Of a stretch of 64,000 bases of DNA, positions 8,643 through 16,699 are shown piece by piece. Every line of letters starts with the position of its first letter. Position 1 is the stretch's first letter. The notes beneath the pieces are model-generated. The model had not been told where the DNA came from. It worked only from the letters and a program-made list of their open reading frames with translations, and made no database searches. Source of the stretch: Streptomyces beigongshangae (GTDB lineage Bacteria > Actinomycetota > Actinomycetes > Streptomycetales > Streptomycetaceae). A program made the position numbers and the translations under genes. The stretch covers positions 62,001-126,000 of the forward strand of contig NZ_JAHKJW010000023.1 of NCBI RefSeq assembly GCF_019710745.1. Direction: 5' to 3'.

Positions 8643-8923
8643 GCGAGAACGGTCTCCCGGCCGGTGCGAAAAAGAGGATCATGGTCGGGATCTGTGGAGT
8701 ACCCGTCGGTTGTGGACAACGGCGTCATCCGGCGCCCCGCCGGTCCCGTACACTTCTTGTGGCGATCCGGGTCACCGGGTCGACTTCGCACGCCCCGACG
8801 TCAGGTTGTCGAACAGCCGATGTCAGCGCCCCTCGGTCCCTAGTGGCACGGCGCAACGCGGGCGTCAGGCGCGACCGCCGTCCGGCGGACGCGGCACAAC
8901 CGAGAACACCAAGGAGTACGGCC

Positions 8924-9880
8924 ATGGCCGTCGTCACGATGCGGGAGCTGCTGGAGAGCGGCGTCCACTTCGGTCACCAGACCCGTCGTTGGAACCCGAA
9001 GATGAAGCGCTTCATCTTCACGGAGCGCAACGGCATCTACATCATCGACCTGCTCCAGTCGCTGTCGTACATCGACCGCGCCTACGAGTTCGTCAAGGAG
9101 ACCGTCGCCCACGGCGGCACGGTCATGTTCGTCGGCACGAAGAAGCAGGCGCAGGAGGCCATCGCCGAGCAGGCGACCCGCGTCGGCATGCCCTACGTGA
9201 ACCAGCGCTGGCTGGGCGGCATGCTCACCAACTTCTCGACCGTCTACAAGCGTCTGCAGCGCCTCAAGGAGCTGGAGCAGATCGACTTCGAGGATGTGGC
9301 CGCGTCCGGCCTCACCAAGAAGGAGCTGCTCGTCCTCTCCCGCGAGAAGGCCAAGCTGGAGAAGACCCTCGGCGGTATCCGCGAGATGTCCAAGGTGCCC
9401 AGCGCCGTCTGGATCGTGGACACCAAGAAGGAGCACATCGCGGTCGGTGAGGCCCGGAAGCTCAACATCCCGGTCGTCGCCATCCTCGACACCAACTGCG
9501 ACCCCGACGAGGTCGACTACAAGATCCCGGGCAACGACGACGCGATCCGCTCCGTCACCCTGCTCACCCGCGTGATCGCCGACGCCGTCGCCGAGGGCCT
9601 CATCGCCCGCTCCGGCGCCGGCAAGGCCGCCGAGGGCGACAAGGCCGCGGGCGAGCCGCTCGCCGCGTGGGAGCGCGACCTGCTCGAGGGCGGCGAGAAG
9701 AAGGCCGACGAGACCGCTGCCGAGGCGCCCGCCGCCGAGGCTCCGGCCGCCGACGCCGACGCCGAGACCGAGGCCGAGGCTCCGGCCGCCGAGGCGCCCG
9801 CCGCCGACGCCGAGGCTCCGGCTGACGCCGAGGCCCCCGCCGCCGAGGCCGAGAAGCCGGCCGACGCCGAGCAGGCCTGA
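8924..9880 (+). CDS. rpsB: 30S ribosomal protein S2
   Basis: Ribosomal protein S2, 318 aa, needed for S1 binding and translation initiation. The conserved start MAVVTMRELLESGVHFGHQTRRWNPKM is unmistakable. The ATG has an AAGGAG site 8 bases upstream. The last ~75 residues form an acidic Ala/Glu/Asp/Pro tail with near-repeats of EAPAAEAPAAD, typical of Streptomyces S2 and longer than in other bacteria. The frame is open far upstream, but that part belongs to no gene. It heads the rpsB-tsf operon. Confidence 0.98.
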   Translation: MAVVTMRELLESGVHFGHQTRRWNPKMKRFIFTERNGIYIIDLLQSLSYIDRAYEFVKETVAHGGTVMFVGTKKQAQEAIAEQATRVGMPYVNQRWLGGMLTNFSTVYKRLQRLKELEQIDFEDVAASGLTKKELLVLSREKAKLEKTLGGIREMSKVPSAVWIVDTKKEHIAVGEARKLNIPVVAILDTNCDPDEVDYKIPGNDDAIRSVTLLTRVIADAVAEGLIARSGAGKAAEGDKAAGEPLAAWERDLLEGGEKKADETAAEAPAAEAPAADADAETEAEAPAAEAPAADAEAPADAEAPAAEAEKPADAEQA

Positions 9881-9905
9881 CGATCCAGCGTCACGGTTGA
9901 GTGAG

Positions 9906-9934
9906 GGCGGGCGGCGCCCGGTGCGTCGCCCGCC
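9906..9934 (+). terminator. Hairpin between rpsB and tsf (attenuator-like)
   Basis: Perfect 8-bp arms GGCGGGCG / CGCCCGCC separated by 13 bases, with imperfect flanking GTGA/TTCAC pairing. It lies 25 bases after the rpsB stop, inside the rpsB-tsf operon, so it may partly terminate transcription or set the S2:EF-Ts ratio. No T-tract follows. Confidence 0.55.
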
Positions 9935-10032
9935 GTTCACCCCCAGCCCGTAGATCTTCGGTGGACGCCCGCCCGATCAGCGGCGGACGCCGACTGCAGA
10001 GACTTCGAACTCCGAGAAGAGATTCACAGATC

Positions 10033-10869
10033 ATGGCGAACTACACCGCCGCCGACGTCAAGAAGCTCCGTGAGCTCACCGGCGCCGGCATGATGGACTG
10101 CAAGAAGGCGCTGGACGAGGCCGACGGCGACGTCGACAAGGCCGTCGAGGCGCTGCGCATCAAGGGCCAGAAGGGCGTCGCCAAGCGCGAGGGCCGCTCC
10201 GCCGAGAACGGCGCCGTGGTCTCCATCATCGCCGACGACAACACCTCCGGTGTCCTGGTCGAGCTGAAGTGCGAGACGGACTTCGTCGCCAAGGGTGAGA
10301 AGTTCCAGGCCGTCGCCCAGCAGATCGCCCAGCACGTCGCCGCCACCTCCCCGGCCGACATCCAGGCGCTCCTCGCCTCGGAGATCGAGTCCGGCAAGAC
10401 GGTCCAGACGTTCGTCGACGAGGCCAACGCGAACCTGGGCGAGAAGATCGTCCTGGACCGCTTCGCGCAGTTCTCCGGCGCCTACGTGACCGCGTACATG
10501 CACCGCACCATGCCCGACCTGCCCCCGCAGATCGGTGTCCTGGTCGAGCTGGACAAGGCCGACGCCGAGCTCGGCAAGGGTGTCGCCCAGCACATCGCCG
10601 CCTTCGCGCCGAAGTACCTCTCCCGCGAGGACGTCCCGGCCGAGGTCGTCGAGTCCGAGCGTCGCGTCGCCGAGGAGACCACGCGCGCCGAGGGCAAGCC
10701 CGAGGCCGCGCTCCCGAAGATCGTCGAGGGTCGCGTCAACGGCTTCTTCAAGGAGGCCACCCTCCTCGGCCAGCCGTACGCGCTCGACCAGAAGAAGTCC
10801 GTCCAGAAGGTCCTGGACGAGGCCGGTGTCACCCTGAAGCGCTTCTCGCGCATCAAGGTCGGCATCTGA
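10033..10869 (+). CDS. tsf: Elongation factor Ts
   Basis: Guanine-nucleotide exchange factor for EF-Tu, 278 aa, the expected length for Streptomyces. The N-terminal UBA-like domain MANYTAADVKKLRELTGAGMMDCKKAL and the exchange motif CETDFVAKGEKF are seen. The ATG was chosen by family alignment; upstream codons are not conserved. It follows rpsB with 152 bases holding a hairpin, and ends 205 bases before pyrH, in an interval with another strong hairpin. Confidence 0.98.
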   Translation: MANYTAADVKKLRELTGAGMMDCKKALDEADGDVDKAVEALRIKGQKGVAKREGRSAENGAVVSIIADDNTSGVLVELKCETDFVAKGEKFQAVAQQIAQHVAATSPADIQALLASEIESGKTVQTFVDEANANLGEKIVLDRFAQFSGAYVTAYMHRTMPDLPPQIGVLVELDKADAELGKGVAQHIAAFAPKYLSREDVPAEVVESERRVAEETTRAEGKPEAALPKIVEGRVNGFFKEATLLGQPYALDQKKSVQKVLDEAGVTLKRFSRIKVGI

Positions 10870-10899
10870 GTCCGTACCGCGATCGACGCGCGATCCCGC

Positions 10900-10905
10900 T
10901 AGGGT
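10900..10905 (+). promoter_or_regulatory. Candidate -10 (TAGGGT) upstream of pyrH
   Basis: A TAGGGT hexamer 30 bases after the tsf stop and 170 bases before pyrH. The -35 is not obvious. If active, its transcript would run through the 16-bp hairpin at 10975-11032 before pyrH. Confidence 0.3.
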
Positions 10906-10974
10906 CGACAGCAGTCGTCCGTGTCGGTCGCGTACACCGCCACGCGCGGACGCGCGGACGGCAGCAGATCTGAC

Positions 10975-11032
10975 GAGGAGGCCATTGCCGCGCATGGGAT
11001 GCGAACAACACCCCACCGGCAATGGCCTCCTC
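10975..11032 (+). terminator. Perfect 16-bp stem with nested hairpin between tsf and pyrH
   Basis: Arms GAGGAGGCCATTGCCG (10975-10990) and CGGCAATGGCCTCCTC (11017-11032) pair perfectly across a 26-base loop. The loop itself begins with a second small hairpin CGCAT-GGG-ATGCG (10991-11003). There is no T-tract. It can act as a terminator of the tsf message or as an RNA structure in the pyrH leader, whose start is 42 bases further on. The arms also contain GGAGG and CCTCC, so folding could hide purine-rich sequence. Confidence 0.7.
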
Positions 11033-11074
11033 CGTATGTGCGACACGTGCGACAGGTAAAGAGGCGAGATCTCC

Positions 11075-11848
11075 ATGACCACCACCCAGGCCGCCGACAC
11101 AGACGACAAGGGCGACACCGGCAAGGGCTCCGGCCGCTTCCTGCTGAAGCTCTCCGGTGAGGCATTCGCCGGTGGCGGGGCACTCGGCGTCGACCCCGAC
11201 GTGGTGCACACGATGGCCCGGGAGATCGCCGCGGTGGTCCGCGGCGGTGCCCAGATCGCCGTCGTCATCGGCGGCGGCAACTTCTTCCGCGGGGCGGAAC
11301 TGCAGCAGCGCGGCATGGACCGGGCCCGCTCCGACTACATGGGCATGCTCGGCACCGTCATGAACTGCCTCGCCCTCCAGGACTTCCTGGAGAAGGAGGG
11401 CATCGACTCGCGCGTGCAGACCGCCATCACCATGGGGCAGGTCGCCGAGCCGTACATCCCGCTGCGGGCCGTGCGCCACCTGGAGAAGGGCCGCGTGGTC
11501 ATCTTCGGCGCAGGCATGGGCATGCCGTACTTCTCCACGGACACCACCGCCGCCCAGCGCGCCCTGGAGATCGACGCGGAAGCGCTGCTCATGGGCAAGA
11601 ACGGTGTGGACGGGGTCTACGACTCCGACCCCAAGACCAACCCCGAAGCGGTCAAGTTCGACGCGCTCAGCTACGGCGAGGTCATCACCCGCGACCTCAA
11701 GGTCGCGGACATGACCGCGATCACCCTGTGCCGCGACAACAAGCTGCCCATCCTCGTCTTCGAGCTTCTTGCCGAGGGCAATATCGCTCGGGCGGTCAAG
11801 GGTGAGAAGATCGGCACGCTTGTGGGTGACCCGGGCGGTCGGGCCTGA
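11075..11848 (+). CDS. pyrH: UMP kinase
   Basis: Hexameric UMP kinase that makes UDP from UMP and ATP for pyrimidine synthesis. 257 aa; the core shows FLLKLSGEAFAGG, VIGGGNFFRG, RSDYMGMLGTVMN and the C-terminal DNKLPILVFELL. The first 20 residues are a polar extension common in actinobacteria. The start follows GAGGCGAG. It precedes frr, and the pyrH-frr-cdsA order is conserved. Confidence 0.97.
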   Translation: MTTTQAADTDDKGDTGKGSGRFLLKLSGEAFAGGGALGVDPDVVHTMAREIAAVVRGGAQIAVVIGGGNFFRGAELQQRGMDRARSDYMGMLGTVMNCLALQDFLEKEGIDSRVQTAITMGQVAEPYIPLRAVRHLEKGRVVIFGAGMGMPYFSTDTTAAQRALEIDAEALLMGKNGVDGVYDSDPKTNPEAVKFDALSYGEVITRDLKVADMTAITLCRDNKLPILVFELLAEGNIARAVKGEKIGTLVGDPGGRA

Positions 11849-11968
11849 CCGGGGGATGGACAATGTCCTGCCGGTCGGGAACCGTGCAGGAACAAGACGC
11901 GACGCAGCCGGCCGCCTACCCGTCAAGGAACCGCAGCCGGGCCTACTCAAGACACGCAGGAGCAAGTG

Positions 11969-12526
11969 GTGATCGAAGAGACCCTCCTCGAGGCCGAGGA
12001 GAAGATGGAGAAGGCCGTCGTGGTCGCCAAGGAGGACTTCGCCGCGATCCGCACCGGCCGTGCGCACCCGGCGATGTTCAACAAGATCGTGGCGGACTAC
12101 TACGGCGCGCTGACACCGATCAACCAGCTGGCCTCGTTCTCGGTGCCCGAGCCGCGCATGGCCGTGGTGACCCCGTTCGACAAGAGCGCGATGCGCAACA
12201 TCGAACAGGCGATCCGCGACTCCGACCTCGGCGTCAACCCGAGCAATGACGGCAACATCATCCGGGTGGTGTTCCCCGAGCTCACCGAGGAGCGCCGCAA
12301 GGACTACATCAAGGTGGCCCGGACCAAGGCCGAGGACTCCAAGATCTCGATCCGTTCGGTCCGCCGCAAGGCCAAGGACGGCATCGACAAGCTGATCAAG
12401 GACGGCGAGGTCGGCGAGGACGAGGGCCGCCGTGCGGAGAAGGAGCTCGACGACACCACCGCGAAGTACGTCGCCCAGGTGGACGAGCTGCTCAAGCACA
12501 AGGAAGCTGAGCTGCTCGAGGTCTGA
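11969..12526 (+). CDS. frr: Ribosome recycling factor
   Basis: Splits post-termination ribosomes together with EF-G. 185 aa, starting IEETLLEAEEKMEKAVVVAKEDF, nearly identical to the S. coelicolor protein as I recall it. Of the two adjacent GTG codons the second (11969) gives the known N-terminus; GGAG lies at 11959-11962. The stop overlaps the cdsA start (TGATGA). Confidence 0.97.
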   Translation: MIEETLLEAEEKMEKAVVVAKEDFAAIRTGRAHPAMFNKIVADYYGALTPINQLASFSVPEPRMAVVTPFDKSAMRNIEQAIRDSDLGVNPSNDGNIIRVVFPELTEERRKDYIKVARTKAEDSKISIRSVRRKAKDGIDKLIKDGEVGEDEGRRAEKELDDTTAKYVAQVDELLKHKEAELLEV

Positions 12527-13653
12527 TGAACGACTCTTCCTGGGGGGCGCCGCCACAAGCCGGGTACTGGGGGCCGTCCGACCGAGGGCCTGTCCAGGGG
12601 GCTGCCCCGGCGGGTCCCGCGTACGACGCGCACCACGCGCAGCAGACTCGCCCCATGCCCATCGTGCCCGACGTACCCGCGCATGGCGGAAACCAGGATG
12701 ACGACCGGGGGGCCGCTCGGACGGGCGGCCCCCTGTTCCGCGACGAGACGCCGCCGACGCCGCCGTACCTGGCTCCGTCGCAGAATCCGCAGGAGCCCAT
12801 GACCAGCGCCGCACAGCCCGTCCCCGCGCCGCAGAAGAAGAACGCGGGCCGCGATCTGAGCGCTGCCATAGGGGTCGGTGTCGGGCTCGGCGCGGTGATC
12901 GCCGTGTCGTTGTTCGTCGTCAAGGCAGCCTTCATCGGGGTCATAGCGGTCGCGGTCGTGGTCGGTCTGTGGGAACTCACGTCGAGGCTCGCGGAGCGCA
13001 AGAACATCAGGGCGCCGCTCGTGCCGCTGGCACTGGGCGGTGCGGCGATGGTCGTCGCAGGGTACGTCCGCGGGCCCGAGGGCGCCTGGGTGGCGATGGC
13101 GCTCACCGCGCTCGCGGTCCTGGTCTGGCGGATGACGGAACCGCCCGAGGGCTACCTCAAGGACGTCACCGCGGGGGTCTTCGCGGCCTTCTACATCCCG
13201 TTCCTCGCCACGTTCGTGGCGATGATGCTCACCGCGGACGACGGTGCGCGCCGGGTCCTGACGTTCCTGCTGCTGGCCGTGGTCAGCGACACGGGTGCGT
13301 ACGCGGTCGGCTGGCGCTTCGGCAAGCACAAGCTGGCTCCGCGCATCAGCCCCGGCAAGACCCGCGAGGGCCTGCTCGGCGCGATCGCCTTCGCCATGGC
13401 GGCGGGCGCGCTGTGCATGCAGTTCCTCATCGACGACGGCACCTGGTGGCAAGGGCTGATCCTCGGCCTCGCGGTCGCCGGCAGCGCCACGCTCGGCGAC
13501 CTCGGCGAGTCGATGATCAAGCGGGACCTGGGGATCAAGGACATGGGCACCCTGCTCCCGGGCCACGGCGGAATCATGGACCGACTGGACTCACTGCTGC
13601 CGACCGCTCCGGTGGTGTGGCTGCTCCTGGTGCTCTTCGTCGGATCGAGCTGA
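12526..13653 (+). CDS. cdsA: Phosphatidate cytidylyltransferase
   Basis: Membrane enzyme making CDP-diacylglycerol from phosphatidic acid and CTP, the branch point to phosphatidylglycerol, cardiolipin and phosphatidylinositol. 375 aa: about 105 residues of Pro/Gln-rich cytosolic leader, then a multi-spanning membrane domain with the CDP-alcohol synthase signature SDTGAYAVGWRFGKHKLAPRISPGKT...E, and the C-terminal DLGESMIKRDLGIKDMGTLLPGHGGIMDRLDS. The long disordered leader is usual for Streptomyces CdsA. It overlaps frr by one base. Confidence 0.96.
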   Translation: MNDSSWGAPPQAGYWGPSDRGPVQGAAPAGPAYDAHHAQQTRPMPIVPDVPAHGGNQDDDRGAARTGGPLFRDETPPTPPYLAPSQNPQEPMTSAAQPVPAPQKKNAGRDLSAAIGVGVGLGAVIAVSLFVVKAAFIGVIAVAVVVGLWELTSRLAERKNIRAPLVPLALGGAAMVVAGYVRGPEGAWVAMALTALAVLVWRMTEPPEGYLKDVTAGVFAAFYIPFLATFVAMMLTADDGARRVLTFLLLAVVSDTGAYAVGWRFGKHKLAPRISPGKTREGLLGAIAFAMAAGALCMQFLIDDGTWWQGLILGLAVAGSATLGDLGESMIKRDLGIKDMGTLLPGHGGIMDRLDSLLPTAPVVWLLLVLFVGSS

Positions 13654-13683
13654 TCGTCGTACCTGCTCCATGAGCAGTGCGGA

Positions 13684-13713
13684 GGACCCCCGGCCGGGCC
13701 AGGCCGGGGGTCC
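13684..13713. terminator. Terminator hairpin after cdsA
   Basis: Perfect 12-bp arms GGACCCCCGGCC / GGCCGGGGGTCC around a 6-base loop, 30 bases after the cdsA stop. It lies between cdsA and a small convergent gene and could serve both directions. Confidence 0.7.
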
Positions 13714-13762
13714 GCCACGTACGGCGCGGTGCACGGCGGCCGGCAGACGGGCCGCGGCGCCG

Positions 13763-13948
13763 TCAGTCCGTGCCGTCGTACTCTTGGGGCCGTTCACCGT
13801 CGTACTCATGGGGCCGTCCGTCCTGCCACTCCACCCACTGCGGATCGTCCAGCAGTTCCCCCGCGTCCGGCAGGCCCGCGCGGCGCAGGAACTCCACCAC
13901 GTCGGCATCGCTGTGGGCGAGACCCGCGACCCGGGCGTGGATCGACAC
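13763..13948 (-). CDS. Small hypothetical protein, 61 aa
   Basis: A short frame starting GTG, protein begins VSIHARVAGLAHSDADVVEFLRRAGL, and has LLDDPQWVEWQDGRPHEYDGERPQEYDGTD at the end. The text looks protein-like (helical region then charged tail) and contains a tandem HEYDGERP/QEYDGT repeat caused by a DNA repeat at about 13770-13815. The frame is open up to a GTG at 14032, which overlaps the stop of a 35-codon frame, so the true start may be there (89 aa). Function unknown. It lies opposite the upstream part of the rlmN frame, which is not expected to be coding. Confidence 0.5.
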   Translation of the reverse strand: MSIHARVAGLAHSDADVVEFLRRAGLPDAGELLDDPQWVEWQDGRPHEYDGERPQEYDGTD

Positions 13949-14028
13949 CCGGCGCCCGCCGCCACCGGCCGCGCGATGAACGACGACGGGCGCGGTCCCC
14001 GCGCCCCCGGACTGCGACCGGCCGCGGT

Positions 14029-14136
14029 TCACAGCACCACCCCGGGGCCGGCGTCGGCGACAGAGGCGCCGTCGGTGCGACCCGCCCCTTCCCGGACGCC
14101 GCGCGAGGGATGCGGACAGAACATTTTTTCGGACAT
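14029..14136 (-). CDS. Possible 35-codon leader peptide
   Basis: ATG at 14136 opens a 35-codon frame beginning MSEKMFCPHPSRG, ending in TGA that overlaps the GTG at 14032 of the longer form of the next small gene. It starts beside an AT-rich patch (ACATTTTTTCGGACATG on the plus strand) that could hold the promoter. Coupled start-stop overlap and position are the only support; it may be chance. Confidence 0.25.
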   Translation of the reverse strand: MSEKMFCPHPSRGVREGAGRTDGASVADAGPGVVL

Positions 14137-14263
14137 GCGTTCGATTCTAGATCCTGGAGCGGTACCCGGAACGGCATTCCCGGCCGAACGGCGTGGCGGG
14201 ACAACCGCCCCGCACGGCTCGCGGCCCGGGTCACATGATTCGATCTGCGACACTGGACGTGTT

Positions 14264-15370
14264 ATGCCTGCACCCGGAGAACTCACATTCGTCGCCCCCC
14301 GCGGAGCCAAGAAGCCGCCGCGGCACCTTGCCGACCTCACGCCTGCCGAGCGTAAGGAGGCCGTCGCCGCGGTCGGTGAGAAGCCGTTTCGTGCCAAGCA
14401 GCTCTCGCAGCACTACTTCGCGCGGTTCGCGCACGATCCGGAGCAGTGGACCGACATCCCGGCCGGGTCGCGCGCCAAGCTGCAGGAGGCGTTGCTGCCC
14501 GAGCTGATGACGGTCGTACGGCACCTGTCCACCGACGGGGACACCACCCGCAAGACCCTCTGGCGGCTCTTCGACGGGACCCTCGTCGAGTCCGTGCTGA
14601 TGCGCTACCCGGACCGGGTCACCATGTGCATCAGCTCGCAGGCCGGCTGCGGGATGAACTGCCCGTTCTGCGCGACCGGGCAGGCCGGCCTCGACCGGAA
14701 CCTGTCGACGGGCGAGATCGTGCACCAGATCGTCGACGGCATGCGCGCGCTGCGTGACGGGGAGATCCCCGGCGGGCCGGCGCGGCTCAGCAACATCGTC
14801 TTCATGGGCATGGGCGAGCCCCTCGCCAACTACAAGCGGGTCGTCCAGTCCATCCGGGCGCTCACCGACCCCGAGCCGGACGGGCTCGGACTGTCGCAGC
14901 GCGGGATCACCGTGTCGACCGTCGGTCTCGTCCCCGCCATCCACCGGTTCGCCGACGAGGGGTTCAAGTGCCGCCTGGCCATCTCCCTGCACGCGCCGGA
15001 CGACGAGCTGCGTGACACCCTCGTGCCGGTCAACACGCGGTGGAAGGTACGGGAGGTGCTGGACGCCGGCTGGGAGTACGCGGCCAGGTCGGGGCGCCGG
15101 CTCTCCATCGAGTACGCGCTCATCCGGGACATCAACGACCAGGCGTGGCGTGGTGACCGGCTCGGGCGGCTGCTCAAGGGCAAGCCGGTGCACGTGAACC
15201 TGATCCCGCTGAACCCGACGCCCGGCTCCAAGTGGACCGCCTCGCGGCCCGAGGACGAGAAGGCGTTCGTGGAGGCGATCGCCGCCCACGGGGTACCCGT
15301 CACCGTCCGGGACACCCGTGGTCAGGAGATCGACGGGGCGTGCGGGCAGCTCGCGGCCACCGAGCGGTAG
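14264..15370 (+). CDS. rlmN: 23S rRNA (adenine2503-C2)-methyltransferase RlmN
   Basis: Radical-SAM methyltransferase that methylates A2503 of 23S rRNA and A37 of some tRNAs. 368 aa, the usual length. The [4Fe-4S] ligands are C129, C133 and C136 in CGMNCPFCATGQAG, and the catalytic partner cysteine is C360 in DGACGQL. GGITVSTVGLVP and RLAISLHAPDD are family motifs. The ATG has no clear ribosome-binding site; GACACT 9 bases upstream may be a -10 of a near-leaderless message. The frame is open back to 13670 but the extension is not family-like. Confidence 0.96.
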   Translation: MPAPGELTFVAPRGAKKPPRHLADLTPAERKEAVAAVGEKPFRAKQLSQHYFARFAHDPEQWTDIPAGSRAKLQEALLPELMTVVRHLSTDGDTTRKTLWRLFDGTLVESVLMRYPDRVTMCISSQAGCGMNCPFCATGQAGLDRNLSTGEIVHQIVDGMRALRDGEIPGGPARLSNIVFMGMGEPLANYKRVVQSIRALTDPEPDGLGLSQRGITVSTVGLVPAIHRFADEGFKCRLAISLHAPDDELRDTLVPVNTRWKVREVLDAGWEYAARSGRRLSIEYALIRDINDQAWRGDRLGRLLKGKPVHVNLIPLNPTPGSKWTASRPEDEKAFVEAIAAHGVPVTVRDTRGQEIDGACGQLAATER

Positions 15371-15398
15371 TCTGGCGTCCGTACCCACATCTTCATAT

Positions 15399-15489
15399 TC
15401 CGACAGGGGAGCGCCACAGCGCTGAGAGTGCGGGAGAGCCCGCAGACCCTCTGAACCTCGCCCAGGTCATTCTGGGTAGGAAGTTCGGT
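15399..15489 (+). ncRNA. TPP riboswitch (THI element)
   Basis: The conserved elements are present in order: GGGGAGC, CGCTGAGAG, GACCCTCTGAACCT and CTGGGTAGGAAG, closed by CCGA (15400-15403) and TCGG (15485-15488). The aptamer binds thiamine pyrophosphate and lowers expression of the importer behind it. It lies 28 bases after rlmN and 88 bases before the binding-protein gene. Confidence 0.93.
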
Positions 15490-15507
15490 CACCACTCAAG
15501 CTGTTGC

Positions 15508-15544
15508 GCCCTGCCCGGGACCCGACCGAGGTCCCGGGCAGGGC
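15508..15544 (+). terminator. Expression-platform terminator of the TPP riboswitch
   Basis: A perfect 15-bp stem GCCCTGCCCGGGACC / GGTCCCGGGCAGGGC with a 7-base loop (CGACCGA), directly after the aptamer and 33 bases before the start codon. TPP binding would favour this hairpin and stop transcription. It is followed by CGCGTCTCTTCC, not a clean T-tract. Confidence 0.8.
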
Positions 15545-15577
15545 CGCGTCTCTTCCTGGTCAACCAGGAGGAACATC

Positions 15578-16699
15578 ATGGACATCACAGGCATCACCAG
15601 GGGCGTGGGTGTCGGCGGCGCCGGCCGTAGGGCCGTCGCCGTGGTCGCGGTCACCGGACTCGGGCTCGCCTCGCTCACCGCGTGCGGGTCCTCCGGCTCC
15701 GGCGGCGACGGCTCGGGGGCGAAGACCGTGACCCTCATCAGCCACGACTCCTTCGCCTACACCAAGGACGTGCTCGAGGAGTTCGAGGAGGAGTCCGGGT
15801 ACGAGGTCAGGGTCCTCAAGGACGGCGACGCCGGGCAGGCCGTCAACAAGGCGATCCTCACCAAGGACAACCCGCAGGGCGACGTCTTCTTCGGCGTCGA
15901 CAACACCCTGCTGTCGCGTGCGCTCGACAACGGGCTGTTTCAGCCGTACGAGGCCGAGGGCTCGGACCGGATCCTGCCCGAGTACCGGGTCGACCAGGAC
16001 AAGCACCGGGTCACCCCCATCGACTCCGGTGACATCTGCGTCAACTACGACAAGGCGTACTTCAGCGAGCGGAAGCTGGACCCGCCGGCGTCCTTCGACG
16101 ATCTGGCCGAGCCGGCGTACCGGAACCTCCTCGTCACCTCGAACGCCTCGACGTCCTCGCCCGGCCTCGGCTTCCTGCTCGGCACCGCCGCGAAGTACGG
16201 CGACGAGGGCTGGCCGGACTACTGGAAGAAGCTCAAGGCCAACGGCGTGAAGGTCGTCGACGGCTGGGAGCAGGCATACAACGAGGAGTTCTCCGGGTCC
16301 GCCGGTGGCAGGAAGGCCAAGGGCGACCGGCCGCTGGTCGTCTCGTACGCCTCGTCGCCGCCCGCCGAGGTCATCTACGCCGACCCGAGGCCGGAGACCG
16401 CCCCGACCGGTGTCGCGGAGGGTACCTGCTTCCGGCAGGTCGAGTACGCGGGCCTGCTGGCCAACGCCGGGAACAGCAAGGGCGGCAAGGCCCTCGTCGA
16501 CTTCCTGATCAGCAAGAGGTTCCAGGACGACATGCCGCTCAACATGTTCGTGTACCCGGTGCGCGAGGGCGCGCAGGTGCCCCGGGAGTTCACGGAGTTC
16601 GGCCCGCGGGCCGAGGACCCCGAGACCCTGGACCCCGCCAGGATCGCCGACCACCGCGACGAGTGGGTCAAGGCATGGACCTCGCTCGTACTGAAGTAG
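15578..16699 (+). CDS. thiB: Thiamine ABC transporter substrate-binding lipoprotein
   Basis: 373-residue lipoprotein that captures thiamine or a phosphate ester outside the membrane. Signal peptide with lipobox LTAC, lipidated Cys36. The mature part follows the ThiB/TbpA pattern (VTLISHDSFAYTKDVLEEFEEESGYEV, GDVFFGVDNTLLSRAL, GDICVNYDK). The ATG has AGGAGG 6 bases upstream. The TPP riboswitch directly in front is the strongest support for thiamine. The 3' end overlaps the permease by 25 bases. Confidence 0.92.
   Translation: MDITGITRGVGVGGAGRRAVAVVAVTGLGLASLTACGSSGSGGDGSGAKTVTLISHDSFAYTKDVLEEFEEESGYEVRVLKDGDAGQAVNKAILTKDNPQGDVFFGVDNTLLSRALDNGLFQPYEAEGSDRILPEYRVDQDKHRVTPIDSGDICVNYDKAYFSERKLDPPASFDDLAEPAYRNLLVTSNASTSSPGLGFLLGTAAKYGDEGWPDYWKKLKANGVKVVDGWEQAYNEEFSGSAGGRKAKGDRPLVVSYASSPPAEVIYADPRPETAPTGVAEGTCFRQVEYAGLLANAGNSKGGKALVDFLISKRFQDDMPLNMFVYPVREGAQVPREFTEFGPRAEDPETLDPARIADHRDEWVKAWTSLVLK

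Noticed and set aside
7925..8923. Open extension in front of rpsB
   Set aside because: It is antisense to the M23 peptidase and lacks similarity; S2 begins at MAVVTMREL.
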